DNA of 64,000 nucleotides from Centropus unirufus (Eukaryota; Chordata; Aves; Cuculiformes; Centropidae), in assembly GCA_013397695.1 (NCBI GenBank), contig VYZI01000134.1, positions 1,619,170 through 1,683,169 on the forward strand, written 5' to 3'. Both the position numbers and the translations under genes were made by a program. The notes beneath the pieces were generated by a model. It ran no database searches and was not told the origin of the DNA. It saw only the letters and a program-made list of their open reading frames with translations. Positions 25,301 through 40,300 of this stretch are shown here, piece after piece. Numbering within the stretch: position 1 is the stretch's first letter; each line of letters starts with the position of its first letter.

Positions 25301-28300
25301 GAGAGAAAAGAATGCTCCAGGGAGACCTTACAGCATCCTTCCAGTACTTAAAGGGGGCCTACAGAAAAGCTGGGGAGGGGCTCTTTAGAGTGCAGTGACA
25401 GGATGAGGGGTAATGATTTTAAGATGAAAGAGGGGAGATTTAGATTAGATATTAGGGAGAAACTTTTTACTGTTGGAGTGGTGAAGCACTGGAACAATTT
25501 GCTCAGAGAAGTCATGGATGCCCCATCCTTAGAGGTGTTCAAGACTAGGTTGGATGGGGCCTTGAGCAGCCTGATCTAGATCGGCTGTCCCTGCCCATGG
25601 CTGGGGAGTTGGAACTGGATGATCTTTAAGGTCTCTTCCAATCCAAACCATTCTGATTCCATCATGACTCCTTGTAGATGTGTCTGCTTTCCTCACTCAA
25701 GCAGCACCAGGTCCCTGGTAGCTGGAATAGTGCTGTAATCATTTTTAGAAATAATAAAGTAAAAAAATAAAAATAAATCAGAAGTATTTCTGGAGAACTA
25801 CCACAAAGGTAAGCACTGTAATGTCCTGTCCATAGGGCAGTATTTGCCACATGAAGTATGCTGCCAAGATAATTTACAATTACTGCTCGAGGCAATGCTG
25901 GAACACAGAGGATTTCCTTCAAGTGGTAACAATTTTCCTGCTTACCTGAATAACCTTTACGTCATGCCGAAACCTTGGTGGAAGTCCAAAATGCAAAATC
26001 CAATTCAACCTTGCACCAAGCAAGATGATTACATCAGCATGCTGTAATGCTCTAAAAAAGGAAAGTAAAAAAACCATATAAGGAAGAATTGCTATTAAAT
26101 TTAGAATTCACACCTAGTAGGGTTCTTATAGTCAACGCACATGATTTTTGCCAAGAGCCCTCATAAATTACTTTAAACATAGCCCATCAGTATAGTTTGA
26201 AACAGCTTAATTTTCTTTTTAAAGAAGCTGCAATTTAGTGACAGTAATTGCCCACATCACACAGAGACAGCAGACAGCAAAATTTCAACTGCATCTCAAC
26301 CTGGTTTATGGTGGTAAAATAAAAGGCTAGTAACTTGCCTAGTGCATTAAGTTAAATTTTTATCATAAACCGTTTACCAGTTTCACTGTATGTTAAAAAA
26401 TTCATACTAACAACATTGATACATTTGCTTGCCACAGGCTTCAGTTACAGAATAAAAGCCCTCAGGCAATGCATCTCCCTGGCCAACATTCTAAGCATTG
26501 CCAAAACTGATCTTACCTAAACCTTCTGTTTCTTTCCAAGCAAGACCTCCACTGCCCTAAAATTAGGTGCAAAATGTGGTTGAATAATTTCTTTGTGTAT
26601 ACATATTGTCTTCTCTGGTATCTGTAGACCACCACACTTCCTAGATGTTTTTCAGATGTTAGGATGAGAAGCCTTGCTTTACACTTACGTTGACCGTGCT
26701 GCAGCTACACAATTTGGATGGTTATCAGGAACTACTCCTTTTGCCATTGGCGTAGGCAGAAAAGGCAATCCACAAAGGTCCACCAGCTTTCTGATGTTGC
26801 TTTCAGCACGTGAATAAGCAGCACCTGGATGAAATGAAAGGGATGGTCTAATGCCAGAGAAATTAACTGTATTTGCTTGAATGTACATCAACCTGGTTGC
26901 ATTAGCAGCAGAAATCGTACTATTAACCTTGAAAGCTGCCTTTTATTTTTCATTCTGGAGAATTAAAAACATAAAATGCCAAACTACAGGTATTTGGGTT
27001 CAAATTCTCGACACTTTCTACAAAAGCTTAGAGAAGAGGAGGCTGAGGGGAGATCTTACCACTGCCTCCTACTGCCTGAAAGGAAGTTGTGGAGAAGTGG
27101 GTGCTGGTCTCTTCTCCCAGGTGACAGGGGATAGGACAGCGAGGGGGAATGACCACAGGAGGTTCAGATTGGACAATAGGAAAAATTTTTGGCACTGAAA
27201 GGGTCCTCAGGCCCTGGCACAGTCTGCCCAGGAAGGTGGTTGAGTCCCCATCCCTAGATGTATTTAAAAGATGGGTTGACGAGTCGCTTAAGGATATGGT
27301 TTTGTAGCGGACAGGTACAGTTGAACTTGATTATCTCAAAGGTCTTTTCCAGCCTAGTGATTCTATGATTCTATTCTAAGATTTTAGCTGAACTATTTAG
27401 TGGTTTCTGTGAAGCAGAGCAGGGAAAAATAAGAGACTGTTTATGTAAAACGACAGTTTTGGGTAGGTGAAGTTGTATACTACAGGGCAGATGCTTTTGC
27501 AGAAGCAATAAATGATGACCTTTGTGCCATGCCATGTCATGTTTGACTTTTCCCCTGTATGGCTTTGTATTACATGTTCCATAACAATCTGTCCAAACAG
27601 GTCTTTAATGAAAAATAAAAATAAAACCTCAAAGACCTTGTGAATATGTTTGTTTACATGCATTTACTGTGATGCTACCTTCAGTGCACGGCAACTACGT
27701 AAATTTTGACCAGGCAATCTAGAATCATTGACTTGTTCCTGGGCAATGACTGAAGATCACCGAGTCTTAAATTCTGAAGAACAAACTTCTCTATTTCTTC
27801 TAAAAAATCTGCTAACAATAATATATAACAGAATATCCAACTACATTGTTAAATAGATCTGAAAAAACATGGTATTTCTTAATTGTTGATGTCCACAAAA
27901 TACATATCTAAGTGGATTTGAGTTTTTGTTTGCTTTAATTGAGTGTGACAGAGGGATGGCTAATAGTTATGGGGAAAAGAAATCTCTTTGGTCATTGCAC
28001 TTGTCCCAAATTTTTACAATTCAAAGCACATCAAAGCATGCTACCTTTGCCAATGATTAGCAGAGGCTGCCTGGAATGAGCAATGATAGACACCGCTTCA
28101 GATACAGCAGAGTGCTCAGCTGTGCAGACGGGAGGTGGCAGGCAGCATTCTACATACCTGGAAGTCAAACCAAACAAAGAAGGCTCTTTAAAAAATTTAA
28201 AAAAAGAGATGTTGAAAGATAAAACCTGTTGTCCAGCTTTAAAATGCAGTTGCTGCACACCATGTTACTCACAGCACTTATCTGAACAGGATACATCTTT

Positions 28301-31300
28301 GTAAACTGATTCAGAAGGTTTTTTTGCACATTTCTTTAATCTTATAGGGAGGGTTGTTCCAGAGATTTACAAAGTGACATCACTGTATTACCATCATATT
28401 AATTAATTCATTTTTGCACATTTTATTACAAACTGTAATCTATATGATATGTTATGACACAACGTTATTTTTAGAGGCTTGATTTTTAGTACCATTTTAA
28501 CCTTGTGGCAAATTATTCATCTCTTGCACTTGTTTAGCTTTTTCATGTTTAAAAGAAAACAAAAGGAACTTAAAACTGTTTGTTTTTCATTCAGTGACTT
28601 GAAAGACAATGAATACAATCTTTACGCACTTGACAGAGCTCTTATTCACCTGAAGATTCACAAAATCCCCAGGTATGTCAATGTAGCAGGAACCTGGACG
28701 ACCGTATATGCTGGTTCTTACAGCCTGGAAGACAGATAATCATAGTTTTAACGACTGTCTGAAAGAGTTTTAGATATCTTTGTATACAAAACCCAAGAGA
28801 ACCCTTTGATAGGCAGAGAAGGAAAATGCTGTTTCATATTGTTTCAGGGGAAGGCTCCCATGGATTGATTTATACCAATAAATTCAAGTTTTGATAGCTA
28901 TTTGCATGTTCCCTGTATGGCACCCATAGCCTTTCAGCAGACAGTACTGGAAAGTAAACTCTTTAATTTACAATGAGACAACTGCATTACCAGCTAAAAC
29001 TTCCATGCTGAGTTCTATTATAAGTACAACAGAGAGGAAACAAGACAACCAATACCTCCATTCTGTATTACTCGTGAATCCAGTTCTTTACAGGCAGATG
29101 CTCTGTTGAATTTCTGTTTCTTGACACAGTATAATTGTATGCAGAATTTAGGCTGACATGGCTAAAGCATTGTTAACAGAAGTGATAAGAGGCTTTTTCA
29201 GTCTTTTCTGAAGCACTGTGATAAGGATGTGTTTTCTCTCACTCTCTCAAAATAATCACCAAATCAACAAATACCCCAACCCCAAACCCAATCACCTTCA
29301 CTCCTACTCCAAATCTTCACATAATGAAAGTGGGAAAGAGCTGAAGCTTGCATTTCTGGTTCTTAGGCCTCTCCCTAAAGGCATTTCTTCCATAAAAATC
29401 TTTCCAACTCTGACTGAAGGCAACAAACAAGACCACAGGGATCGGTAAGTAAGAAATTGGATCAGAACCTATTTATAACCTGCTCCATAGGACAGTTCAT
29501 AGGAAAAACCTCCCTGGCTGTTAATTTACTCAATCAACCATCACCTAACATCTTTAGGATTAAACTATTCACAGTAAGAACTATATGAAAAACAAACCCT
29601 CAAAACTTACACAGCAGGAGACAGTTAGTTGATGTTCTGTTGCCAATTTATTTTTTTTTTCATACCTTTTCAATAATAGCAGGAATAACTTCTATGCTGC
29701 TTGGGCGGACAGACAGTTTGTTGTACAGCCTTCCAGCTTCAACCTGAATAAATGCATTTAACCATTATATTGATTTATCAAAGTGATTTTCTCATTTACA
29801 TCTCATTTCAACATGAATAAAAGGGAAGAAAAAAGACAAGTGGAAAACAGCAAACTGAAAACTCGCACATATTAAAATTCAGTTCCTCAGCTTCATGGAA
29901 ACTATCGAAGCCACACTCATTCCACTGAGTGCTTAAGTATATTTTGCCTGACAGTGGTGCTTCTTTTCTTAGAAAGTTTGCTTTCTTTCATCTCAGAAGA
30001 GACAGAAAAAGTCAGTTTAAACCAGCTGAGAACCTAAAACAGAGCATGAATTCTAACATGACTGTGGACATCCCAATCAATCTCCAAAATAATGGCTTTA
30101 AATTGGAAGGGGGAAGATTTAGATTAGACATTAGGAAGAAATTCTTCACACTGAGGGTGGTGAGGCACTGGCCCAGGTTGCCCAGGGAAGCTGTGGATGC
30201 CCCAACCCTGGTGGTGCTCAAGGCCGGGCTGGATGGGGCCTTGAGCAGCCTGGGCTGGTAGGAAGTGTCCCTGCCTATGGCAGCGGGGGTGGGACTGGAT
30301 GATGTTTATGGTCCCTGCCAAACCAAATCATCCTATCATTCTATGAATCTCCCGTATTTATGCAGTGTCAGTCTTAAACCAGCAGATGGAGCAAATCAAC
30401 AGCTTCATAACATCTGTTAGAGAATGTTAGTGTTTGGGATTATTTTTCTTACACTATTGACAAAACAACACCCATTATTTAACTGAAACTTCTTTTGGTA
30501 GAAAGTTGTATGTCTATGTACCTGTGGGAATTCTTGGAAAGCTCCCATGGTTTCCTGATTTCTGTCAGAAGAGCCTCCAATAACAATTAGGGGCCTAGAA
30601 AAGTAAATAAAACAATAATGAAACAAATAAAAACAACTTTAAGCACATGTACATTTTTTATAAGTGCAGTCAAATCTGTAGACTCTCCAGATGACCAGAC
30701 CCTACTGTTCTTGGGATGCTGTGCATCTTCAGCATCCACAGATCTCAAAAGAAACAGGAAGTGAGCAGTACAATAAAGGAGCGGATTCTAAATATCAGTG
30801 TTAGCTCCTGGGTGAGTGGTTTTAGGACAGTCTGCCTGTACTAAGGGACCCACGCTTAGCATAAAAATTGTAACACCAAGTCACATTGCTAGCAATTTTC
30901 ATTCCAGTTTGATAACATGGGCGACAGGGTGTTTTGATGGGAATGATAACACCTAGTCTAAAAAGCTAAAAAGTATTGATTGATCTAAAAAGTATTAAGA
31001 AGTTTATACATAAGAGGCATTGTAATGTGTGCAAATACTAGAACTAAAAAACACAGCAGGAAACAGTCTTTTCGCAAAGATTAGATTTTCTTGGTGTACG
31101 ATTTGGGACGCAGCAGAAATTAGCTGATGTATCTGATGGGACTTCTCCCCTGCACACAGTTTTAACTAAAAAACCCAGGCCAACTCCTAGAAAACAAAGA
31201 CCAAAGAGATACACAGCATTTAATGTGCCTACAAGTACTCTTGTTCTTAGATTAGTTCATAGCTATATGAGAAAGGCAGCACAAATTTACAATACGTGTT

Positions 31301-34300
31301 ATACATTCCATAGGACCACATTTTTGTTGTAATTTCCAGAGCATTATTCATTATTGTCAGTGAATGAATGAACACGGTGAATGAAACCTGGCTTTTTATT
31401 CAGGTCACAATCAAATTCCTTCAAATAATTAATGCTGAGTCAAAAAAACAAAGCTGTCTTATTAATCTGCTCATTCATCCACAATAAGATAAATATTTGG
31501 TCAATAGCTTTCTAGGCTTTTTCCCCTAAAGAATTTCTCTTCAGATATTATCTTTCCTTTAAGTGCATTTATCTTTACAAGGTGTTAAGCTGAAACGTTT
31601 ACTGTGTGCATGATGCATAATGCTAAACTTAATCACCCGTAAAATTTGCTGATATGTGTATCTAGATCCAAGCTTCATAACCAGGCCACGTCTCTCCCAT
31701 AAATCAAAAATCTCAGTTCTAATTCCCTGACATGGTGAGATGAGAACTTCAGGCTGTATCTTACATCTATGAGAAATCCTTATGGGAAATCCATTTGGTG
31801 TGCACTCCAGATATTATTTCTGCTGATTCTCTCCCCTCACCAAAATGATTGTGACTATCCATACATAACCAGTCTGTTTCACAGTGAGAAATCCCATTCC
31901 TTTCACTTATCTCTTTCAAATTTATTTAAATATTTTAATAAACAAAATTACTACTTCGATACTGAGATATAACAAAAAGAATGCTCTGATCTTAAGAAAG
32001 CCAATGCCAACAGCTGTATCTTGAAAAGATTTGCTTCTGCTTTGATAGTTTGCATAGATGTAACCTGAAAGATTTTCCCTAAATAAATCAACATATTGTT
32101 CTACCCTCACAACACCACAGGTATTTTTAAGGGCACTGCTTATTACTTGATCTAGTTTAAATGAAGTCAAAATCAACAGTGAGGCAGGAGTAACATCGAC
32201 TACAATGAGAGTGGTAAAAATAACAAGCATTGCAGACTTGCAGGAGGAGAACAACTCTACTAAACTGAAAAATATTTCAGCTACAGCCTCAGGTAAAGAG
32301 CGTGGTATTTCACCCTGCTACTGTACATGGAAATCTTACAGCTGTCACAAACTCCTCTTTGGAGCCAAAGTGAGACACAAAACCTTTTGCTCAGAACGAG
32401 GCAGGAGATAGGAAGGTAGCAGCGTAGGCAATTTTTAATATGAAACAGAAGGTTTTACCCTTGGAAATGCAGTTTTTGAAGGTCTCATTAGCTACCTGGT
32501 GATAAGCTTCCAGGGTAAACCAAAGGATCTCTTACTCAGCCAACCTGTGCTCAGGCAACATAATATAAAAGCAAAATTAGTAGTAAATTGTGCTACCAGA
32601 CTGCTTGACTTTCTTCCAGTTGATTCAGAAGTTTTCTTGAATCTGGAAGAGTCTGAAATGGGAGAATTGGAAGAAAGGCTCTCCAGGCTCAACAGAGACA
32701 ACTCAGACTGGGCTTTAAGGACTACCACTTAGCCTGAATTATTCCGAGTCAGAACCAGCAGAGCCAGTTCAACTATTGGCTTACTTCTGGGAGAAACAAG
32801 CCAAAGTTCAGTCATTGCAGCACATTAACAATGCCAGGTCTCATGTCATGGAATCACGTGACGCCTGGCAGATACTGATGAAAGCCAACCTTACCCTGCA
32901 AATTGGTCTCCTCATGTAACTTCCTTGCAGTGGGTAGTACAGAGCAGGAGACTTTGCACCCTGTTGGCACACAAAGGAGAAGACTCCTCTAGCTTCTGCT
33001 CCCAGCTGCATGCGCTACTCTCTCCCCTGCCTGGGTGCTAGAGATGACACGGGCCTATGTCCCTCTCTGCAGCAGACTGTTTTAGGCCTGTAACCGAACC
33101 CCTCAACGGTGTATTTTATTTTCATTTTCTTTCCTTTGGCTGTTCCTGATCTTCCCTTGCAACACTCCTTCTCCATTCATGCTGCTGTCTTGCGAAAAGC
33201 TGACCAGTTTACAGAAAAGTCCCTAGTCTTCCTCTTGAAAACAGAGCACCCTTTCTTACACTGCTAGTGCCAGCAAAACGTGTTAAGGCATGCTTAGGAT
33301 TCTCTAACATTCAATGGAGGTGCTTACAAACGAAGGAGCCAAGCTAAATTTAGAGTTTCTGAATGTTTACTTCTATCCTTTTGGCACATGGCAGGTAAAA
33401 GGCAAGCCTGATGTGACCAGTGTAAAAGAAAAACCATCGGCCAAACACTCTGGATCTGTCAGTGAAAACCAGTCTTTTTACTAGTTATATTGTCAAATAT
33501 TCTGCCAAATGAGATAATCATCTTTTTCACCTTTTGCCAAGAGCCGAGGTTTACATAAGAGCAAGCCTGGTAAACAGAACTTTTCTAAGACAAAACTCTC
33601 CATGAGAAAATAGAAATGTCTCTGGCAAATCCATCAGCAAATGCCACAAGCGCTTCTTTCTTACAACCAAATGCATGACTGTTCAAGAGCAAGGTTTTGT
33701 ATGATTGTTTTTAACCTAAGATCCCACAGGGACAGCAAAACTTGTCAATAACACTTTCCTTAAAACACGAATGTGAATACTACAGGTCTTTTTTCTAAGT
33801 CTCATAGACTTGATTTGTTAGCATTCCTAGTATTGAGCTTCTCTACTACATCAGCCACTGCTGACCTAGTGCTCCAGGTCCTGTGCGCTCAGTATTTCCG
33901 GGGCTTCTACCCACAGTCCCTAATTAGGCTTTCTGAACAGCTTTTGGTGGGAGACCAGCTGAAGTCATCATGTCTCAGTGAAGGCTTGTGGGAGTAAATG
34001 CTATCACTCTGTATGTCAATTAATTCAATATTTAATTACTGCTCTAAAAACCGGCGTGGGGAGAAAATATGGATTTTAATAATGCAGTTGCCAATTTGTT
34101 CACATATGGAATACAGTAATTCAAAAGCAATGGGGATTTAAATTTAGAAAAAACCTCTACGACTCTTTGTGATCAATAAAGCTCTACAGGCTGAATATCA
34201 ACTTCACTTTCAAACATATCCATATTATCAGGTATATTTAGAGATTTTTCAATTGTGCATTAAGGAGTAGGACAAATAGGAGATTTTTATACATGGGAAT

Positions 34301-37300
34301 ACAAAAAAATGAAACTAAATTACTTTTAGGGTTGCTAAATGAAGAATTCCCTTCTCCCTACCCAGAAGAAAGAACAAAAGAAAGTCCTATACTAAATACT
34401 GAGGAGCTCAACATCTGCAACAGATAACAGCAAACAATTATTAGAATTTAAAGGGAAAAATGTAGTTAAATTACCAGCAGTTCATGGTTGCATTTGCCAT
34501 CCCACCAAGAGCATGTAAAAAACCCGGACCGGACACTACAAGACATATTCCTGGTCTATAGAAAAACAAACAAAGAGGTAGAGAAAATAGACCATGAGCA
34601 CGGGGAAGATTGAATCAATCAACAATAAAAATCATTAAGATGCTGAAATATAAAATGTTAATGTTTCACTCATGTTATCAAAATGCATGAACAGCAAGGG
34701 ATTTGTACAAAGGACCAACTATAGACATGGGAATCAGAAATAATCAGCTGTATCCACCCAAATGAAAAAGTGAACAGTTGTTACATGCCACCCCACAGAG
34801 GTCTGCAACATATGTAGGCTCAGCACAGCACAGCTTCTTACTTCTTATATTGCATTTACTCCACCATCTAGTGCTTATATGGAACTGGGGAAGCCAATTG
34901 TTTTTGCAGTTTTCTAAACCCAACTTTGGCACCTCAGATACCAAAGAAGAAAGCTCACAAAAGAACAAGTGCATCTGATTCAACACAAATTTTATCACAG
35001 TTTAATTGAGGCAGAGGCACTTGTTATGGCAGGTGATGGGATAAAAGTGATAAGATTGTTAACTGTTGACCATTCTCGAGTAGCTTTAAGGGCTCTTAAC
35101 ATAAAAACCCCGCTTTACTGCTAGGGAATTATTTAAAGGAAGAAAAGCTACAGAACTGTGTAACACAGGTGTCATGGTTGCAGGCAGAATAAGGAACGAT
35201 CACCCGCATCACTGGGTTGTCCGTTGTGGGTGATGAGACCCCAGATATTTACTTTGGAAAAGGATCCACGAGACACTCCAGCAACACACGTCACAAGTCA
35301 CAGACCCCTTCCCAAAAAACAGCCAAGAGCAGAAGAAAACAGAAAAAAAGCAAAAGCCAATATTTCATATCAGAAGAAGCAAGCAGAGACTGTAAGGCAG
35401 ATGATCAGTCTCTGTATTGATAGGGTATCTGTTGGATAATATGTCCAGACGATGAGACTAAGATATAGTGGGTCCACCAGGTTGCAACAAACAATGGTGG
35501 CATGACTTCTGCCTCTCATACCAATGGTGTTAAGCTACTATTCAAAAATTAGAAGAGGAAAAAGAAAGTTATAAGATGGACAACATTATACGGGCTTACA
35601 CACCTCTTTGTTCCTGCCTGGAATCATAGCAATGGAAATATTGATGACCATTACTGACAGTCACCCTAAAATTCATGTTCCATTTTAACTGCCCTACATC
35701 TGCACGCAGTAAACTCACTCAGCTCCAAACCAGAAAAAAAACATACCTTCTAGCTTTTGAGTCTAATACAGTTAATACCATATTATTATAAATATTAATA
35801 AATATGGAATGTACCTGCCAGTCAAATATCCAACAGCAGATGCAGCATAACAGGCCTATAGAAAATATTGGAATTAATTATACAACTGTATAGACATTTT
35901 TATCTTGTACATAACTTTCAACAAAAATACTGAAAATAAGCAGGTACGGATTTTGCCCTTATTAGAGCTTAAAAACAGAAGCATCCCTTCACCCTACCAA
36001 TTATAAGGTGTGTTCATCAAGGCTTATGTGAAAAATCTCACCTTCACATTTCAGACTTCTGCTGTTCCAGAATATTACATTAGGAATATTTATGAGTTCA
36101 AAAATGAAAAACAAAACAAAACAAAACCCCATAACATTAAAGAACNNNNNNNNNNNNNNNNNNNNNNNNNNGACTAATATGGAAGAGGGAGTTATTATTT
36201 ATGAATTATTATTTTTTATAAAAGCAACAAACAGAAATGCAGTTATCACTGGAATGACTCTTCACATTTCACGACTTAAGCAAGAGGTTGAAAACACATG
36301 CTAGAGAGACTCATTACAAGATTAGGGATTGTCTTTTATGAGCTGAGCTGAGCTGCTGAAGTACTTACTTCTCATTCCACTCCTGGTATCACGTTTATCT
36401 TTAGCTTCTTTGACAGTTTTAAGAAAAAATCTATGTTAAATAACTTTCACACAAGTAATGGCTACAACGTGTTAACATAGCTTAGCAGCACTATTATTAT
36501 GGAGTATGTTTATATTCTATTCCTGTAATAATATTAAACATTCAGATGTAAAGTTCATCTGGTAACAAGACAATATGCAACCAAGTAGAAAGAGAAGCTT
36601 AGGGGCAACCTGAGAACTTCAAAAGATTCACATCTGTGAGGTTGCAAACTCCCTTTATCATATTCTTATGCGTTTGTCTTGTATTCAGCAAGTTCTAACA
36701 CTTAATGGAAAAAGGTATATCACAATTATTTTTTTTAATTTAAGGAAGCTCTTGGCCTTATAGGCTGCCTCTTTCATTTGGAAGTAGCGTTGGGATTTTG
36801 GCTTTCAGTTTTATTTGAGTACTATTGTGATAAGAATAGGTAACACAAAAGCTTCTTCCAGAAGTTTATAAAGATATTATATATTTTCCTCAAACCAATC
36901 AATAATTCTCAGTAACACAGCACGCTAGCAATCTCGGCTGAAATGAGTGAAAACACCAGCTTATTATAAGCTTTTACACAGAAGAAGAAACTGTCTTTAA
37001 TATCCTCATACTCCTACAGATACAGACCAACTGTTTGAGAAAAATGTGGCTCTTAGTAGTGGAATAATAAGCAGCCTTTATTTAGTTTGCAGCATTAGGA
37101 TAGGGAATTGTTGACCAAAAAAAAGTACAATGACAAGAAAAATCTCTTTCTACTTTTCAGAAATCTCTGACACAGAGAAGAAAAATATTCAAGAATGAGA
37201 TAGCAATTTGATGACACATCTGTGTGCAACAGTTTAGAAATATCTGGAGTAGGTGTTACTAAAATCCTTATTAATGGAGCTCAAAGCATGGTGCTCAGTT

Positions 37301-40300
37301 TCCATGGTAATATCATTTTAAAATTGAGTGCCAAAATAAAGCAGGACATAGAATTTGGTTTCAGACACAGTCATTGCCAGTAAAACTTTTACTGCTTCAT
37401 TCTGCAAGGAAGCAAAATTACTAAATCCATCTGTCTTTAGAGGTGATCATAAATAATTTTGAAGGCATACTTCAAGGGTTTTTTTCTGCAAACAGTAAGA
37501 ACAAAACCCCATTTTACTTACGAACCGTGCACCCCAACCACTAAAATATGAGTAAATGCACTCATCTGTTAAGGTCACAACAGAGTTGATTAGCTAAAAC
37601 CAGATCCCTATTTTCCTCAGACAGGCAAGAAGGATGTGGGCGTGCAAAATGCCAACAAGCACCAAACCCACACTCAACATTAGGATGAAATGTAGGAGGT
37701 TCAGACGCAGGCACTGAACCCAAAGTTTGCAGCCACCCATGAGTGCTGAGTTTGTAGCCAAAGCAGAGCCTGGCTGCTCCCAGCAAGCACAAGCACATTA
37801 AGTAGTGGCTCAGTAAGAGCTTGTCTTCAACTCAGATGCAAGCAAACTAATGCAACAGAGCTAGCAAACAATGGTTATGCATTTGCGTTATTTGTGTTTG
37901 TATTTGTGAATATGCATTCCAATAGTACTGCCACCCCTAGGAGCAAGGCTTGAAGCCCTCCTGTAAACGTGGTAGGAGAACTTCGTGGATTAACCCCTGC
38001 TCGGTACACAATGTCTTTTGTTATGACATACAGCTCAAGCGTGGGCATGGGAAATATGGACACCAGTTTAAAGCAGCAGTCCCAGAATAATCAGCTCCTT
38101 GGTGACTGCCAATCGGTGGTCACTGCACCTGTCTCGGCCTGGGAAAGTAATACCCATCTAGCAGCACAGGGTCCATAGTCCAGGCATGGAGGGCAAAGGC
38201 AAGACCTGTTCAGAGATCAAACCATCCTATTAAAAAACATCTTGGATCTAACGGGTTTGGTTCCAGCTGACCTTATTGAAGGGGTCTCGAGTCTGATTCC
38301 CTTAACAGCTAGCACCATCCATGCTACCTACACCAAACCAGCTCCAGCATATTATACACTCAGGAGTAACAGGATACTATTATCAAGGAGAATTTGCTTT
38401 GATTATGTAGTAATAATTATTAAAGATTAAGAACTAAACATTAGTGACGTGCATTGGTAATGAACCACAATCTAGTCAAGCGTTTTTTTGAAGCTTAAAA
38501 CTGATTCGAGTTACCAGGTGTCTAAACAGCCACAGCAACCTCTAATTACCCAGGGATGGATGAACAAAACAAAACAAACGCCCCCACTGAGTTACAACAC
38601 AACTGTTCAGTTGGGACACAGGTTGAACTGCTCGCCAGCCTATGCCAAGTGACAGGCCACGTAAGATTAGCTAATGGATATTGGTATTAGCTAAAGGATA
38701 TTGTTAGTACTACTCAGTTTTTAACTTCATGCTTTAACCTGGCTTTTCTAGTCAAATGGTTCTGTATTTTTATGGGCTTTTGCTACACCTGGCCCAGAAA
38801 TGAGGCAAAAAGTCAACTCCTGGAAAAAAAAACCTGTTCCCCATATATCTCAGATCACATTGGGCTACCTTCACCAACATAGGAAGCAGCTGTATACACA
38901 TCCTCCACACAACTAATAAACTTAGACAATTAACACGATGTAATGGGTAAATATGAAGTGTACCTTGAATGCGCTGTGTATAAGCCTTTACTTTTTCCTG
39001 TGCCAAGCAATTACTCTATGTCTTTACTGAGGACAAAGAACAAAACAAAACCCACTACAAGATAGATTTTTATTCGTCCTTTTCCACTCACCAAAGTACA
39101 AAACCCCTAACATTTTGACATTATAACAAATCTTCAAGTTAGTTTTATTCCCCTAAGCAAAAGTATCTCATAGCTTACAGAGCAGAATATTTCTTATCTT
39201 CTTCACTCTAACAGAAAAGAGTCTAGTAAAGACTGAAAAATAGGACAGCATCTTATTTGGCAGGGCAAAGCAATCTTCTCTGTTAATTACAGGCGCATGA
39301 GGAAATTAATTTTAATCATGTTAATAACCAAAGTTAAAACTAGAATACTTGCTAAATGGCCTACAGGAATATAGAGAATGTGTTGAATTCCCCGTCCTTC
39401 AAATGAATCAAATACACCTTTTAAACGTATTTGTATATGTTTGCCTCTGTCAAGCTACAGATTTTCCATTGAGACATGTGCTCCTCTAAATTCTCCCATT
39501 CCAACATAAAGATGTAAATACTAGACAGAAAAAAACATACATAATTGATTTAGGAGAACGACTATTATAATATTTTACTGACATTTTGGGCAACCCATGA
39601 AGGCTATGAACTACATGTTGGAAAACAGAAAAAGAACACTGCTGCAAAATACAGGCGCCCAAATATTGTGCAGCTTCAGGATATTGGGAGTTCCTTGTAG
39701 AAGTGGTAAACTTCTAATAAATAGTGTTCATAGAGAGCAAGGACACATAAGCAAGTTAAGACAGAAGAAAAATCTCATGAGGTAAAAATCAAGCAATTTA
39801 TTTATTTGTTGGCATCAGCTACAGAAAACTGACAGATGCAGTAGAACATCTCTTGAGTATGGAAAGCCGATGGTTCATTTGCTAGCAGTTCAATAGCTAA
39901 AAGCTAGCCTGACAGCCTGGGCAACAATCCTTGAAATTGAGGTATAAACCTTAGATGATTTATACTCAGCCACAGATCACCTGAGAAACTACTGAATGCT
40001 TCAAGAGCTACTACTGGGGAAAACCAAACACATTCAGAAGTAATGGCAGTATACCATAAAGCTTAAGAGCTTGAGTCTAATTTTAAGCTTTCAAAACACA
40101 GTTAAGGAAAAGAAAGATATTGCAATTACAGAAAATAATCAAGACAAGTTTATCAGCAGGAAAACCTTTCTCTTTGGGTACTGCAAGAACAGAACAGATA
40201 CGATGAAAATAAACCTATGTTTTCAGGCCTTTGGAAACAGGTCCGACATAAAATATACTTCTAAGCAAGGAGGATGAAGCAGTTAAGAAAAAGATTTAAA

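Larger units (their letters stand above)
24031..25945 (-). other. HACL1: HACL1 intron 10
   Basis: A 1.9-kb intron containing a nearly 560-base CR1 fragment at 25110-25665, in the opposite orientation to the gene, and a single unresolved base at 24192. Confidence 0.8.
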
